From NCBI RefSeq assembly GCF_900106745.1, contig NZ_FNNV01000006.1:1-64000 (forward strand): a stretch of DNA of 64,000 nt, given 5' to 3'. The first letter of the stretch is position 1. Every line of letters starts with the position of its first letter. This document shows positions 16,586-24,961 of this stretch, piece by piece. The DNA is from Paenibacillus sp. CF384 (GTDB lineage: Bacteria; Bacillota; Bacilli; Paenibacillales; Paenibacillaceae). A model generated the notes under the pieces. That model was given only the letters and a program-made list of their open reading frames with translations, made no database searches and was not told where the DNA came from. Both the position numbers and the translations under genes were made by a program.

Positions 16586-17467
16586 TTACTCCGCTCCATG
16601 TCGATGTCGATAATCGGAAGGCGTGCACTGGTATACAGAACGAAACATTTTGCAAAAATAACTAAAGTTGTCGAAGCCCGACTCCAGTGCCGCTTCACCG
16701 ACTGAAGTGTTGCTGTCTGCAAGCAGTGCTGCCGCAATCCGAATGCGCTGCAAATTAATATACTCGATCGGAGTTTTGCGCATGAAGGACTTGAATACCC
16801 GCGTAAAATGTCCCTCGCTCATGCCCGCCTCGGCAGCCAGTTCCTTGATGGTCAGCTTACGTGCATAGTGGCCGTCGATGTAAGACAATACGGTCTTGAG
16901 CCTTTCCTGCGTATGCATGTCGAGCGATGAACGCGGCTCTCTGCGCACGAATGCGGCTTGCGACACGTATTCCGCGAACAGCTGGTACAGCCCTGCTTTC
17001 AGCCGCAATGGTTTCGCCGGCTCTTCCGAATGTTCAAGCGCAAGCAGAGGGGTCAACTGCCGGAGCAATGACAAGGCTAGCTCTGACTCCAAGGCAGCAT
17101 GCGGTTCAGGCACTAATCGTCCTCGCTTAATCGGTTCAAGAAATTGACCGGTCAAGCTGTCCCCTTGGCTCATCAACCAATCCAAATCAAAGACAAGCGC
17201 CGAATAAGAGCATGCCCCGCCACTCGGCGAATATCCGCCATGCAGCTCACCGCCGGGGATGAACAATACCTCTCCGGCCCGAACCGTGTACGTCGACAGC
17301 CCGATTTGGAACACCGCTTCCCCGCTCTCCACCACCAGAAATTCCGCTTCCTCATGCCAATGGTTATCGAGAATCGGCTCGCCGGCCCCCTGCTCCATTC
17401 GATAGATGCCGACCGGAAGTCCGGGACTGCCATGCCGCCTGTTTTCATGCAAATGATGGATATCCAT
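16586..17467 (-). CDS. AraC-family regulator with cupin-type sensor domain
   Basis: Encodes 293 residues from the ATG at 17467 with GGAG nine bases upstream; the frame extends further but without a ribosome site. Residues about 10-110 form a cupin-like arabinose-binding fold ('HWHEEAEFLVVESGEAVFQIG', 'GEVLFIPGGELHGG'). The C-terminal 100 residues hold the double helix-turn-helix ('LTIKELAAEAGMSEGHFTRVFKSF', 'VGEAALESGFDNFSYFCKMFR'). It is divergent from the alpha-xylosidase gene with 131 bp between the starts, so it most likely controls that gene in response to a sugar. Confidence 0.9.
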   Translation of the reverse strand: MDIHHLHENRRHGSPGLPVGIYRMEQGAGEPILDNHWHEEAEFLVVESGEAVFQIGLSTYTVRAGEVLFIPGGELHGGYSPSGGACSYSALVFDLDWLMSQGDSLTGQFLEPIKRGRLVPEPHAALESELALSLLRQLTPLLALEHSEEPAKPLRLKAGLYQLFAEYVSQAAFVRREPRSSLDMHTQERLKTVLSYIDGHYARKLTIKELAAEAGMSEGHFTRVFKSFMRKTPIEYINLQRIRIAAALLADSNTSVGEAALESGFDNFSYFCKMFRSVYQCTPSDYRHRHGAE

Positions 17468-17551
17468 TATCACTACTCCGATTATCAGAATCGTATTAAT
17501 AAATAGCATAATAATACAAGATAAACTATTTTTAAATCAGTATACTGTTAT

Positions 17552-17557
17552 TATAAT
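17552..17557 (+). promoter_or_regulatory. Probable -10 box of the alpha-xylosidase gene
   Basis: A perfect TATAAT lies 41 bases before the start codon at 17599, with no good -35 box at 17 bases. That is the usual shape of an activator-dependent promoter and fits control by the divergent AraC-type protein. Confidence 0.45.
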
Positions 17558-17598
17558 CGCACAATTAAACCGAATTTGAAAGGATGACTAAATCTAAT

Positions 17599-19926
17599 AT
17601 GAAATTCAGCGACGGATATTGGATGACGCGCGAAGGCTATCAAGTACTTACCCCTTACGAAGTGCATAACGTAGAGGTTTCAGGCAATAGCATCACTGTT
17701 TACGCCACACACAGCCATTTGGAGCACCGCGGCAATACGTTGAACGCGCCTCTTATGACAATGGAATTCTCTTCGCCGATGAAAGATATTATCCGCGCGA
17801 AGTTTTATCACCACAAAGGCGCTCGCCGCCTAGGTCCTTCTTCATTCCCGCTGCTCGAAGCCAGTCAAGCGCCTGTTGAGATCGAAGATTCGGCTGATGC
17901 CGTAACGCTCAAGAGCGGGGATGCCGCAGTTACAATTACCAAAGCGCATCCGCTTTCGATCACCTACACCTACAAAGGGAAGAAGCTCACGCGCAGCGGC
18001 TTCCGTTCGACCGGTTTTGTCAAAGCAGACAACGGCAAACATCATTTCCGCGAACAGCTTGACCTTGGCATCGGCGAGACGGTATACGGCCTCGGCGAAC
18101 GCTTCACGCCATTCGTGAAGAATGGTCAAGTCGTCGATATCTGGAACCAGGACGGCGGCACGGCTACCGAGCAATCGTACAAAAACATTCCATTCTATGT
18201 GACGAACCGCGGCTATGGCGTATTCGTGAACCATCCCGAGCTCGTTTCCTATGAAGTGGCGTCGGAGAAAGTATCCAAGGCTCAATTCAGCGTTGCAGGC
18301 GAGTCGCTCGAATATTATGTCGTAGGCGGCGATACGCTTAAGGATGTTCTATCGAACTATACATCGCTCACCGGCAAGCCTGCGCTACCGCCTGCTTGGT
18401 CGTTCGGCTTATGGCTCACCACATCGTTCACAACGAATTACGATGAAGCGACAGTGACAAGCTTCGTCGACGGCATGGCTGAACGCGATCTTCCGCTTGC
18501 CGTATTCCACTTCGATTGCTTCTGGATGAAGGAATACGAGTGGTGCAACTTCGAGTGGGACGAGCGTGTATTCCCGGATCCGAAAGGCATGCTGGAGCGA
18601 CTGAAAGCAAAAGGCCTTCATATCTGCGTTTGGATTAACAGCTATATCGCACAGCGCTCTCCTTTGTTTGACGAAGCGGCCGAGCACGGTTATCTGTTGA
18701 AACGGCCGGATGGCAGCGTATGGCAGACCGATATGTGGCAATATGGCATGGGTATCGTAGATTTCACGAATCCTGCCGCTTGCGACTGGTTCAAGAGTAA
18801 ACTGGCTGTGCTGCTCGATATGGGCGTGGACAGCTTCAAAACCGATTTCGGCGAGCGTATCCCGACAGACGTCGTCTACTTCGACGGTTCCGATCCACAG
18901 CAAATGCATAACTACTATACACAGCTGTACAATAAAGTCGTCTTCGAACTGCTGGAAGAAAAACGCGGTAAAGGCGAAGCAGCATTGTTCGCTCGTTCCG
19001 CGACGGCCGGCGGTCAGCAATTCCCGGTACACTGGGGCGGCGACTGCGAAGCAACGTATGAATCGATGGCGGAGAGCCTTCGCGGCGGCCTATCTCTTGG
19101 CTTGTCCGGCTTTAGCTTCTGGAGCCATGATATCGGCGGCTTCGAGCAGAGCTCACCACCGGATCTATACAAACGCTGGGTCGCATTCGGCTTGCTCTCC
19201 AGTCACAGCCGTCTGCACGGCAGCACATCGTACCGCGTGCCTTGGCTGTATGATGAAGAAGCAGTCGATGTCCTTCGCCACTATACGAAGCTTAAACTGC
19301 GCTTGATGCCGTACCTGTTTGGTCAATCCGTGCAATCCGTTAAGATCGGCCTGCCGGTGATGCGCGCAATGGTGCTTGAATTTGGCGAAGATCCAACCTG
19401 CGATTACATTGACCGCCAGTATATGCTTGGCGATTCCATGCTCGTTGCCCCGATCTTCAATTCTGACGGTGAGTCCACGTTCTACTTGCCAAAAGGCACA
19501 TGGACGCATTACTTGAGCGGCGAGCAAGTGGAAGGCGGCGTATGGCGTACAGAAACGTATGATTACTTCAGCATGCCGCTGTTTGTCCGCGAGAACTCGC
19601 TGATCGCAGTAGGCTCCGAAGACAGTCGCCCGGATTACGATTATGCGACTGGCGTTACGCTCTCGCTGTACGCGCTTCAAGATGGCGCAACGGCAACCTC
19701 TGTGGTGACAACCGTTACAGGTGAAACTGCATTTACAGCTGCAGCAAGCCGCAGCGGTTCCATCATTACGATCGATACAGCAGGCACATCCGAAGGCTGG
19801 AGTGTACTTCTCCATGGCGAACATGCCGTAGCTTCCGTACAAGGCGGACAAACCGACACGGCTGCAGAAGGCGCTCGCATTATTCCTTTAGCCGGAGCAT
19901 CCAAATTGGTGATCGAGCTAGCTTAA
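17599..19926 (+). CDS. yicI: Alpha-xylosidase, glycoside hydrolase family 31 (YicI type)
   Basis: Encodes 775 residues from the ATG at 17599. The first residues MKFSDGYW align with E. coli YicI (MKISDGNW). With this start the two catalytic aspartates fall at Asp416 ('KTDFGERIP', nucleophile) and Asp482 ('HWGGD', acid/base), the same numbers as in YicI. An in-frame ATG at 17584 sits on top of the AAAGG ribosome site, so it is less likely, although the spacing to 17599 is long (15). The enzyme releases terminal alpha-xylose from xyloglucan oligosaccharides such as isoprimeverose in the cytoplasm. There is no signal peptide. The neighbouring AraC regulator and ABC importer fit an oligosaccharide-use locus. 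Confidence 0.93.
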   Translation: MKFSDGYWMTREGYQVLTPYEVHNVEVSGNSITVYATHSHLEHRGNTLNAPLMTMEFSSPMKDIIRAKFYHHKGARRLGPSSFPLLEASQAPVEIEDSADAVTLKSGDAAVTITKAHPLSITYTYKGKKLTRSGFRSTGFVKADNGKHHFREQLDLGIGETVYGLGERFTPFVKNGQVVDIWNQDGGTATEQSYKNIPFYVTNRGYGVFVNHPELVSYEVASEKVSKAQFSVAGESLEYYVVGGDTLKDVLSNYTSLTGKPALPPAWSFGLWLTTSFTTNYDEATVTSFVDGMAERDLPLAVFHFDCFWMKEYEWCNFEWDERVFPDPKGMLERLKAKGLHICVWINSYIAQRSPLFDEAAEHGYLLKRPDGSVWQTDMWQYGMGIVDFTNPAACDWFKSKLAVLLDMGVDSFKTDFGERIPTDVVYFDGSDPQQMHNYYTQLYNKVVFELLEEKRGKGEAALFARSATAGGQQFPVHWGGDCEATYESMAESLRGGLSLGLSGFSFWSHDIGGFEQSSPPDLYKRWVAFGLLSSHSRLHGSTSYRVPWLYDEEAVDVLRHYTKLKLRLMPYLFGQSVQSVKIGLPVMRAMVLEFGEDPTCDYIDRQYMLGDSMLVAPIFNSDGESTFYLPKGTWTHYLSGEQVEGGVWRTETYDYFSMPLFVRENSLIAVGSEDSRPDYDYATGVTLSLYALQDGATATSVVTTVTGETAFTAAASRSGSIITIDTAGTSEGWSVLLHGEHAVASVQGGQTDTAAEGARIIPLAGASKLVIELA

Positions 19927-19943
19927 TTCTCCAATCAATACCA

Positions 19944-19991
19944 AACAAGCTGCTTCAAAAGTGCAACCTATGCCTTTTGAAGCAGCTTGTT
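19944..19991 (+). terminator. Hairpin terminator of the alpha-xylosidase gene
   Basis: An 18-bp perfect stem (AACAAGCTGCTTCAAAAG and its complement) with a 12-nt loop, 17 bases past the stop; the 3' flank is only moderately T-rich. Confidence 0.7.
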
Positions 19992-20015
19992 CAATTCTAA
20001 TTCACCTCTAACAAA

Positions 20016-20047
20016 AAGCCCGTCTCAACAAAAGTTGAGACGGGCTT
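20016..20047 (-). terminator. Intrinsic terminator of the sugar ABC importer operon
   Basis: A 14-bp stem (AAGCCCGTCTCAAC and its complement) with an AAAA loop and TTTTT on the minus strand, 27 bases past the last permease stop. Confidence 0.88.
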
Positions 20048-20073
20048 CTTCCTGTTATCCTTCCGCTTCACCA

Positions 20074-20904
20074 TTAACCTTTAACCGCTCCGGCAACCAT
20101 CCCTTTGATGATATACTTCTGCAGGAACAAGAAGACTGCAATCGGTGGAATCGAGGTATATACGACAGCCGTTAATGCGTACTGCCACTCACTTTTATAC
20201 TGACCAAAGAACTTATACGATGCCAATTGCAATGTCGCCTGCTTGCCATTGAGCATAAGCAGCGGCAGCAGGAAGTCATTCCAAATCCACATGACGTTCA
20301 GGATGATAACGGTGCTGATAACCGGAACCATGACCGGGAATACAATGCGAACGAACACGCCATACCGCGAAGCGCCATCGATAGCGCCGCTCTCTTCAAG
20401 CTCGATTGGCAGCGACTTCACGAACCCGTGGAACATGAATACCGCTAGCGGAGCGCCAAGGCCCCAGTAAATAATGCCCAAGCCACCAAGCGAATTGATA
20501 AGATGGAACGTCTTGGCGAGCTTCGTCAACGTAATCATGAAGGATTGGAACGGAATCATCATTGGCGATATCGCCAGGAAGAACAGAACCGTACTTAATC
20601 TCGATTTGGTCCGAGACAGCTTATATCCCGCCATGGAACCGAAAATAACAATCCCGGTAACACTTAGCAAAGTAAGTAAGAAGGTATTAACGAATAGCTT
20701 CGGATACCCCATAAGGCCCCATACGGCCTGATAGTTATCGAACATCAGCGTCTTCGGAAGCGCGAGGATGTTAGTCAGAACCTGCTCATAAGTCTTGAAT
20801 GAGTTGAAGACTACAAGGAAGAGCGGATACAAGAACAACAGGGCCAAGATCGCGATGACAATCTCCAGAATGAAATTAAATCTCTTTTGACTGCGATGTG
20901 TCAT
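20074..20904 (-). CDS. Carbohydrate ABC transporter permease (MalG-like)
   Basis: Encodes 276 residues with six membrane segments, the EAA loop 'LEESGAIDGASRYGVFVRIVFPVM' and the C-terminal 'YIIKGMVAGAVKG'. It overlaps the MalF-like gene by four bases, so the two subunits are translationally coupled. It forms the membrane channel of the importer encoded at 20074-23185. No ATPase is encoded nearby. Confidence 0.92.
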   Translation of the reverse strand: MTHRSQKRFNFILEIVIAILALLFLYPLFLVVFNSFKTYEQVLTNILALPKTLMFDNYQAVWGLMGYPKLFVNTFLLTLLSVTGIVIFGSMAGYKLSRTKSRLSTVLFFLAISPMMIPFQSFMITLTKLAKTFHLINSLGGLGIIYWGLGAPLAVFMFHGFVKSLPIELEESGAIDGASRYGVFVRIVFPVMVPVISTVIILNVMWIWNDFLLPLLMLNGKQATLQLASYKFFGQYKSEWQYALTAVVYTSIPPIAVFLFLQKYIIKGMVAGAVKG

Positions 20905-21785
20905 GCCTCCACCTCCTTGCTTTTCGTAATGCGAACTTGAATGATTGTAATGAGCAGGATGAGCACAACGAACACCAGCGATTTAGCCGTTGCATAACCA
21001 AAGCGATTATTGACGAAGGCTTCGTTGTAAATATCAATCGTGATGCTATTCGTAGCGCCGCCCGGTCCACCGAAGGTTAACGTATAGATGATGTCAAATA
21101 CTTTGAGCGAGTTCGCTAAGGACAGGAACAACGCGACCGTGATCGAAGGCATAAGCAGCGGCAGCGTTATCTTAAAGAAACGACTGATGCCCACGCAACC
21201 GTCAATGGATGCTGCCTCGAGCAAATCACCGGGAACGGACTGTAAGCCCGTAATGTAGATCATCATGTAGAATCCGACCGACTGCCAAATCCCTACGAAC
21301 AAGATCGACCAGAACGCCAGATGCGCGTTCCCGAGCCAGCTCCATTGAAACACGTCCCAGCCCGTAGCCGAATACAAGACGTCGAAGCCTTTCGTGAAGA
21401 TAAAGCGCCAGATGAAGCCGATAATAATCAAGCTGATGATGTAAGGCACGAAGAATGCTGTCCGATATAAGCCCCGCAATTTGAGCGCTTTCGTCAAGAC
21501 TACCGCGAGCAAGATGGCTACGACATTCGTCAGCACAACGGCAAGCAACGTGTATTCTAGCGTGAAGACAAGCGCCTTCAGCGCGTTTGTGTCTGAAGTT
21601 AGAAGTTCTTTGAAGTTCTTCAATCCAATAAATTTAATATGTTTGCCTACGCCATTCCATTTGGTTAACGAGTAGTACATGGACATCATAAAAGGAATGA
21701 TGGCCGAAATCAGAATGCATACCATGGCCGGTACGACGAATACGCCAAACTCAATTCTGCTTCCCCATTTGTTGCGTGTCTTCAT
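20901..21785 (-). CDS. Sugar ABC transporter permease (MalF-like)
   Basis: Encodes 294 residues from the ATG at 21785, seven bases after GGAG; the adjacent ATG at 21788 is nearly as good. It has six membrane segments and the EAA loop 'LLEAASIDGCVGISRFFKITLPLLMP'. It partners the MalG-like protein. A stable hairpin separates it from the binding-protein gene 98 bases upstream. Confidence 0.92.
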   Translation of the reverse strand: MKTRNKWGSRIEFGVFVVPAMVCILISAIIPFMMSMYYSLTKWNGVGKHIKFIGLKNFKELLTSDTNALKALVFTLEYTLLAVVLTNVVAILLAVVLTKALKLRGLYRTAFFVPYIISLIIIGFIWRFIFTKGFDVLYSATGWDVFQWSWLGNAHLAFWSILFVGIWQSVGFYMMIYITGLQSVPGDLLEAASIDGCVGISRFFKITLPLLMPSITVALFLSLANSLKVFDIIYTLTFGGPGGATNSITIDIYNEAFVNNRFGYATAKSLVFVVLILLITIIQVRITKSKEVEA

Positions 21786-21821
21786 CATCTCACTCCACCC
21801 GAATGCTGTAATGACAGCCAT

Positions 21822-21843
21822 GGCCGGAAGGTTGCTTCCGGCC
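21822..21843 (-). promoter_or_regulatory. Intercistronic hairpin between binding-protein and permease genes
   Basis: Nine-bp GC-rich stem GGCCGGAAG / CTTCCGGCC with a 4-nt loop and no T-run. In comparable importer operons such a hairpin protects the 3' end of the binding-protein mRNA and lowers permease expression relative to it. Confidence 0.6.
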
Positions 21844-21883
21844 GGACTGCCTACTAGATGTTAAACTGCCGATTAAACGATTG

Positions 21884-23185
21884 TTATTCTGCAGCTTCCG
21901 CTAAAGTACGGTAGGTTTTGTTCATTTCTTCTTTGGCTTCGTCTACACTTGCACCGCCTGCAATGTACTTCTGCAGAATTTCGCCGGCTTTCTGTTCGAA
22001 ACCATCCGGCCAGTAGCCTTTAACCCACGGGTACGTTACGCCGTCTTTAAGAATCGTTTGCGTTTCTTTGGACAGCTGCGCGTCTGGGAACGGAGCCGTT
22101 GCGATGGTAGAAATTTGTTTTGTCCCTACTGGAATGAAGGCTTTGCCTGCTTCGGAAGTCGTCATCCAATCCAGGAACTTCAGCACTTCTTTCAAGTTCT
22201 CGGAATCTTTGTTGACACGCCATACGATATTGGAGTCGACCATAAGTCCTGCTTTGGAACCGTCATCTCCGACCGGACCTGGCATAAAGCCCATATCGAT
22301 GCTTGGGTTCAGCTTGCGAACGGAATCCTCAACCCATGTCCCTTGATGCATCATCGCTGCTTTGCCTTCTGCGAACAACGCAACCTGCGAGTTCAGATCG
22401 GTTTCGAGCGGCTTTGGATTGCCATATTTCGTAGTCAAATCGATTAGTTTGAAGACATTAGCGGCTGCCGGAATGTCAAACAGCTTCTTGTCGCCTGCAC
22501 TCAATTCGTCAAACGTCTTCGCGTAGTCGCCGCCCATAGATGCAAGCACCTGCGTGAAGGTTTGCTCCAGTACCCACCACTCTTTGTAGCCGTTAGAGAA
22601 TGGGATGATGCCTTTGGCTTGCAATTTCTTAGCTGCATCTTCGAGCTCTGCGAATGTTTTCGGCAGTTCCGTAATGCCTGCATCTGCAAAGAGCTTCTTG
22701 TTATAAACGAAAGAATGAGCCTGCAGGACGAGCGGGAAACCAAGCACTTTGTTATCGAGCGTAACGCCCGGAAGCGCAGTCGGCACGATGTTCTTCATGA
22801 ACGGCTCGTTCGTCAAGTCATACACATAATCTTGATAGGTCTTGTTCTCGTTATAAGCACCCGTCATGAAGATATCTGGGATATCGCCTGAATTAATGCG
22901 GGATTTCAACAAGGTCGGATAGTCATCCTGATGAATCGTTGCCGTAATCGTAACGTTCGGATGTTCTTTCTTGTAATCGGCAGCCAGCTTATTGATCGCT
23001 TCCGTCATCTCCGGCGCGTACTGGAGAATGTTGATTTCTACCGGTTCCGTGCTGTTGCCGCTGTTTTCATTGGTACTCGTGTTGTTTCCTGTATCGTTAC
23101 TGTTCGCATTGCTTCCGCATGCCGTTAATAGTGCTGGTACAAGCGCTGCGGTCGCTGCCAGTGTTACCCATCTTTTTGCTGCCAT
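21884..23185 (-). CDS. Extracellular sugar-binding lipoprotein of the ABC importer
   Basis: Encodes 433 residues with a lipoprotein signal and lipobox LTAC (Cys23), then an Asn/Thr/Ser-rich linker. The body is family 1 type ('LAADYKKEHPNVTITATIHQDDYPTLLKS', 'YNKKLFADAGITELPKTFAELEDAAKKL', 'MMHQGTWVEDSVRK'). GGGGAGG precedes the ATG. As the first gene of the three-gene importer operon and next to the YesMN-like system, it probably binds an oligosaccharide related to the alpha-xylosidase substrate. Confidence 0.92.
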   Translation of the reverse strand: MAAKRWVTLAATAALVPALLTACGSNANSNDTGNNTSTNENSGNSTEPVEINILQYAPEMTEAINKLAADYKKEHPNVTITATIHQDDYPTLLKSRINSGDIPDIFMTGAYNENKTYQDYVYDLTNEPFMKNIVPTALPGVTLDNKVLGFPLVLQAHSFVYNKKLFADAGITELPKTFAELEDAAKKLQAKGIIPFSNGYKEWWVLEQTFTQVLASMGGDYAKTFDELSAGDKKLFDIPAAANVFKLIDLTTKYGNPKPLETDLNSQVALFAEGKAAMMHQGTWVEDSVRKLNPSIDMGFMPGPVGDDGSKAGLMVDSNIVWRVNKDSENLKEVLKFLDWMTTSEAGKAFIPVGTKQISTIATAPFPDAQLSKETQTILKDGVTYPWVKGYWPDGFEQKAGEILQKYIAGGASVDEAKEEMNKTYRTLAEAAE

Positions 23186-23302
23186 AATCGTAAGCCTCCC
23201 CTGGTTGTTTAACGCTTACAAACTAGTATTCTTATCTTGCTGCTCCCTTATTTTCGTCTGAATCGCCCCTGCGAACAATGTAAAAAACAAGCACCTTATG
23301 GG

Positions 23303-23338
23303 TAAAAAAATGACGAGTGGACAATTAATGTCCACTCG
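23303..23338 (-). terminator. Intrinsic terminator of the two-component operon
   Basis: Ten-bp stem CGAGTGGACA / TGTCCACTCG with a 5-nt loop, then TCATTTTTTT on the minus strand; seven bases past the response-regulator stop. Confidence 0.85.
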
Positions 23339-23344
23339 CTCTTA

Positions 23345-24961
23345 TCATTCCATCTTCACCCTGAACTCTTGAGGAGTGAGACCGGTATATTTTTTGAACG
23401 CTTTGCTAAAATAATTCTGATCGCGAAAACCGACCCTTTCGCTGACCGTTTGAATTTTGAGCGATTTGTCGCTCAGCCATTCCTTCGCTTTGGCCATCCG
23501 AATGTGCAGCTGGTACTCATGAATGCCAATGCCGTATCTCTGCTTGTAGGTACGAGCCAGATGCTCCTTGCTCATATGAAACCGTTCCGCGAAGAACGAA
23601 ACAGGCAGTTCCTCGTAATAATGCAGATCTATATACCCTTTAATTCGCTCCGGCACCGATGTTGAACCGCTTTCAGATCGGCGCGATTCCGCAAGCGCCG
23701 TAAAGAGCGGATGGAAATACGTCAGCACCGTGTCTTTGAAGATCGCATATTCGAATACTCTGCCTCGGAGCGAACGGTCAAATTGGCCCAATGCCATCGC
23801 GGATAAAGAATCGGAAGGGGAATCGGAAGGCGTATCAGCCTTGAGCTGAGCAATCAACATCTCCGCGAACATCCGCAATTCATCTTCCATCGCCAGCATG
23901 CCGCTCATGGTAACGACGCCGGAAGCTTCGATCTCTTCCAACCATTTGCGCAGCTCATGCATCGCTTGACGCTCGCTGCCCGATTCAATCGTTTGTTCGA
24001 ATAAATTCGATCGATCCAAGATCGACGGACGCTCCCCCTCCGCTTCCTTCACTGTCGGCCGCAGATCGATCATATTTAGTGCCATCAACGAACGTAAAGC
24101 TGCGGCATACGATTCCCCGAGGTCCTCGATCTGGGCAAGATGTCCTTCAGAGGCGACAAGCTTAATCGTAAACAAGGCTGTCAGCTTATCGATCATTCCC
24201 CAAATCCCGATACTCTGATTCGTTCCTGCTTCCGATAAATTAACAACAGCCACGATTTCCATCGCGTCACGGGTGTTTTTGAAGCTGAACGACTTTCCGA
24301 AACGCCCGAGAAGCTCGTCTACCGCATTCGTTAATGCGTAATAGAACGTATGGGTATCGCCGTAGAACTTGCGTTCAATAACCTCCGCTGCATTCAGCAG
24401 CTTGAAAACAACGACTCGGCAGAGTGCCTTTCCCGCTTCTGTGCCCAGAACGGCTTCCAGTTCCCGGATATGATGAAAACGGCCGTTACCGTCGATGATC
24501 GATGAATAGATCTTCTCTTTGACAAGAGGTGCTGACAAATTGCGGTAGATCCGCGAGCTGCTGTCAACGAGCAGCTGCTCGCGACGCTTGTTAATCAATG
24601 AGATGGCACGCTCGATCACGTCATTAAGCTCCGCTTTGCGAATCGGCTTCAGCAAATAATCGATGGACCCGGCTTGCATCGCGCTGCGGGCATAAGCAAA
24701 ATCATCAAAACCGCTGATGACAATGTAGCACGCATCCGGATGCGCGGTTCTGGCTTGCTCCAGAAACTCTTCTCCGCCCATCAGCGGCATTTTCATATCG
24801 ACAAATACGATATCCGGCTTGTGATCGGCAAGCAGTCGAATCCCTTCCTGCCCGTTACCCGCTTCCGCGACAATTTCGATCCCATGGTTGTCCCATTCTC
24901 CAAGAGCCCGAATAGCAAGGCGGGCGGGCTGCTCGTCGTCAATGATGATAGCCTTGTACAT
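23345..24961 (-). CDS. YesN-type response regulator with AraC DNA-binding domain
   Basis: Encodes 538 residues. The receiver has Asp9-Asp10-type acidic residues and the phosphorylation site Asp55 ('IVFVDMKMPLMGG'), and Lys in 'DYLLKPIRKAEL'. A long middle region (about 130-420) has no familiar motif. The C-terminal AraC-type domain contains 'ELPVSFFAERFHMSKEHLARTYKQRYG' and 'IQTVSERVGFRDQNYFSKAFKKYTG'. It overlaps the kinase gene by 23 bases and is preceded by GAAGGAGGAG. Regulators of this type switch on the adjacent sugar importer, here the operon starting at 23185. Confidence 0.93.
   Translation of the reverse strand: MYKAIIIDDEQPARLAIRALGEWDNHGIEIVAEAGNGQEGIRLLADHKPDIVFVDMKMPLMGGEEFLEQARTAHPDACYIVISGFDDFAYARSAMQAGSIDYLLKPIRKAELNDVIERAISLINKRREQLLVDSSSRIYRNLSAPLVKEKIYSSIIDGNGRFHHIRELEAVLGTEAGKALCRVVVFKLLNAAEVIERKFYGDTHTFYYALTNAVDELLGRFGKSFSFKNTRDAMEIVAVVNLSEAGTNQSIGIWGMIDKLTALFTIKLVASEGHLAQIEDLGESYAAALRSLMALNMIDLRPTVKEAEGERPSILDRSNLFEQTIESGSERQAMHELRKWLEEIEASGVVTMSGMLAMEDELRMFAEMLIAQLKADTPSDSPSDSLSAMALGQFDRSLRGRVFEYAIFKDTVLTYFHPLFTALAESRRSESGSTSVPERIKGYIDLHYYEELPVSFFAERFHMSKEHLARTYKQRYGIGIHEYQLHIRMAKAKEWLSDKSLKIQTVSERVGFRDQNYFSKAFKKYTGLTPQEFRVKME

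Noticed and set aside
23195-23215. Possible CcpA cre upstream of the sugar-binding lipoprotein gene (TGTAAGCGTTAAACA on the minus strand)
   Set aside because: It matches the cre consensus only if one extra base is allowed in the right half; spacing in cre sites is strict.
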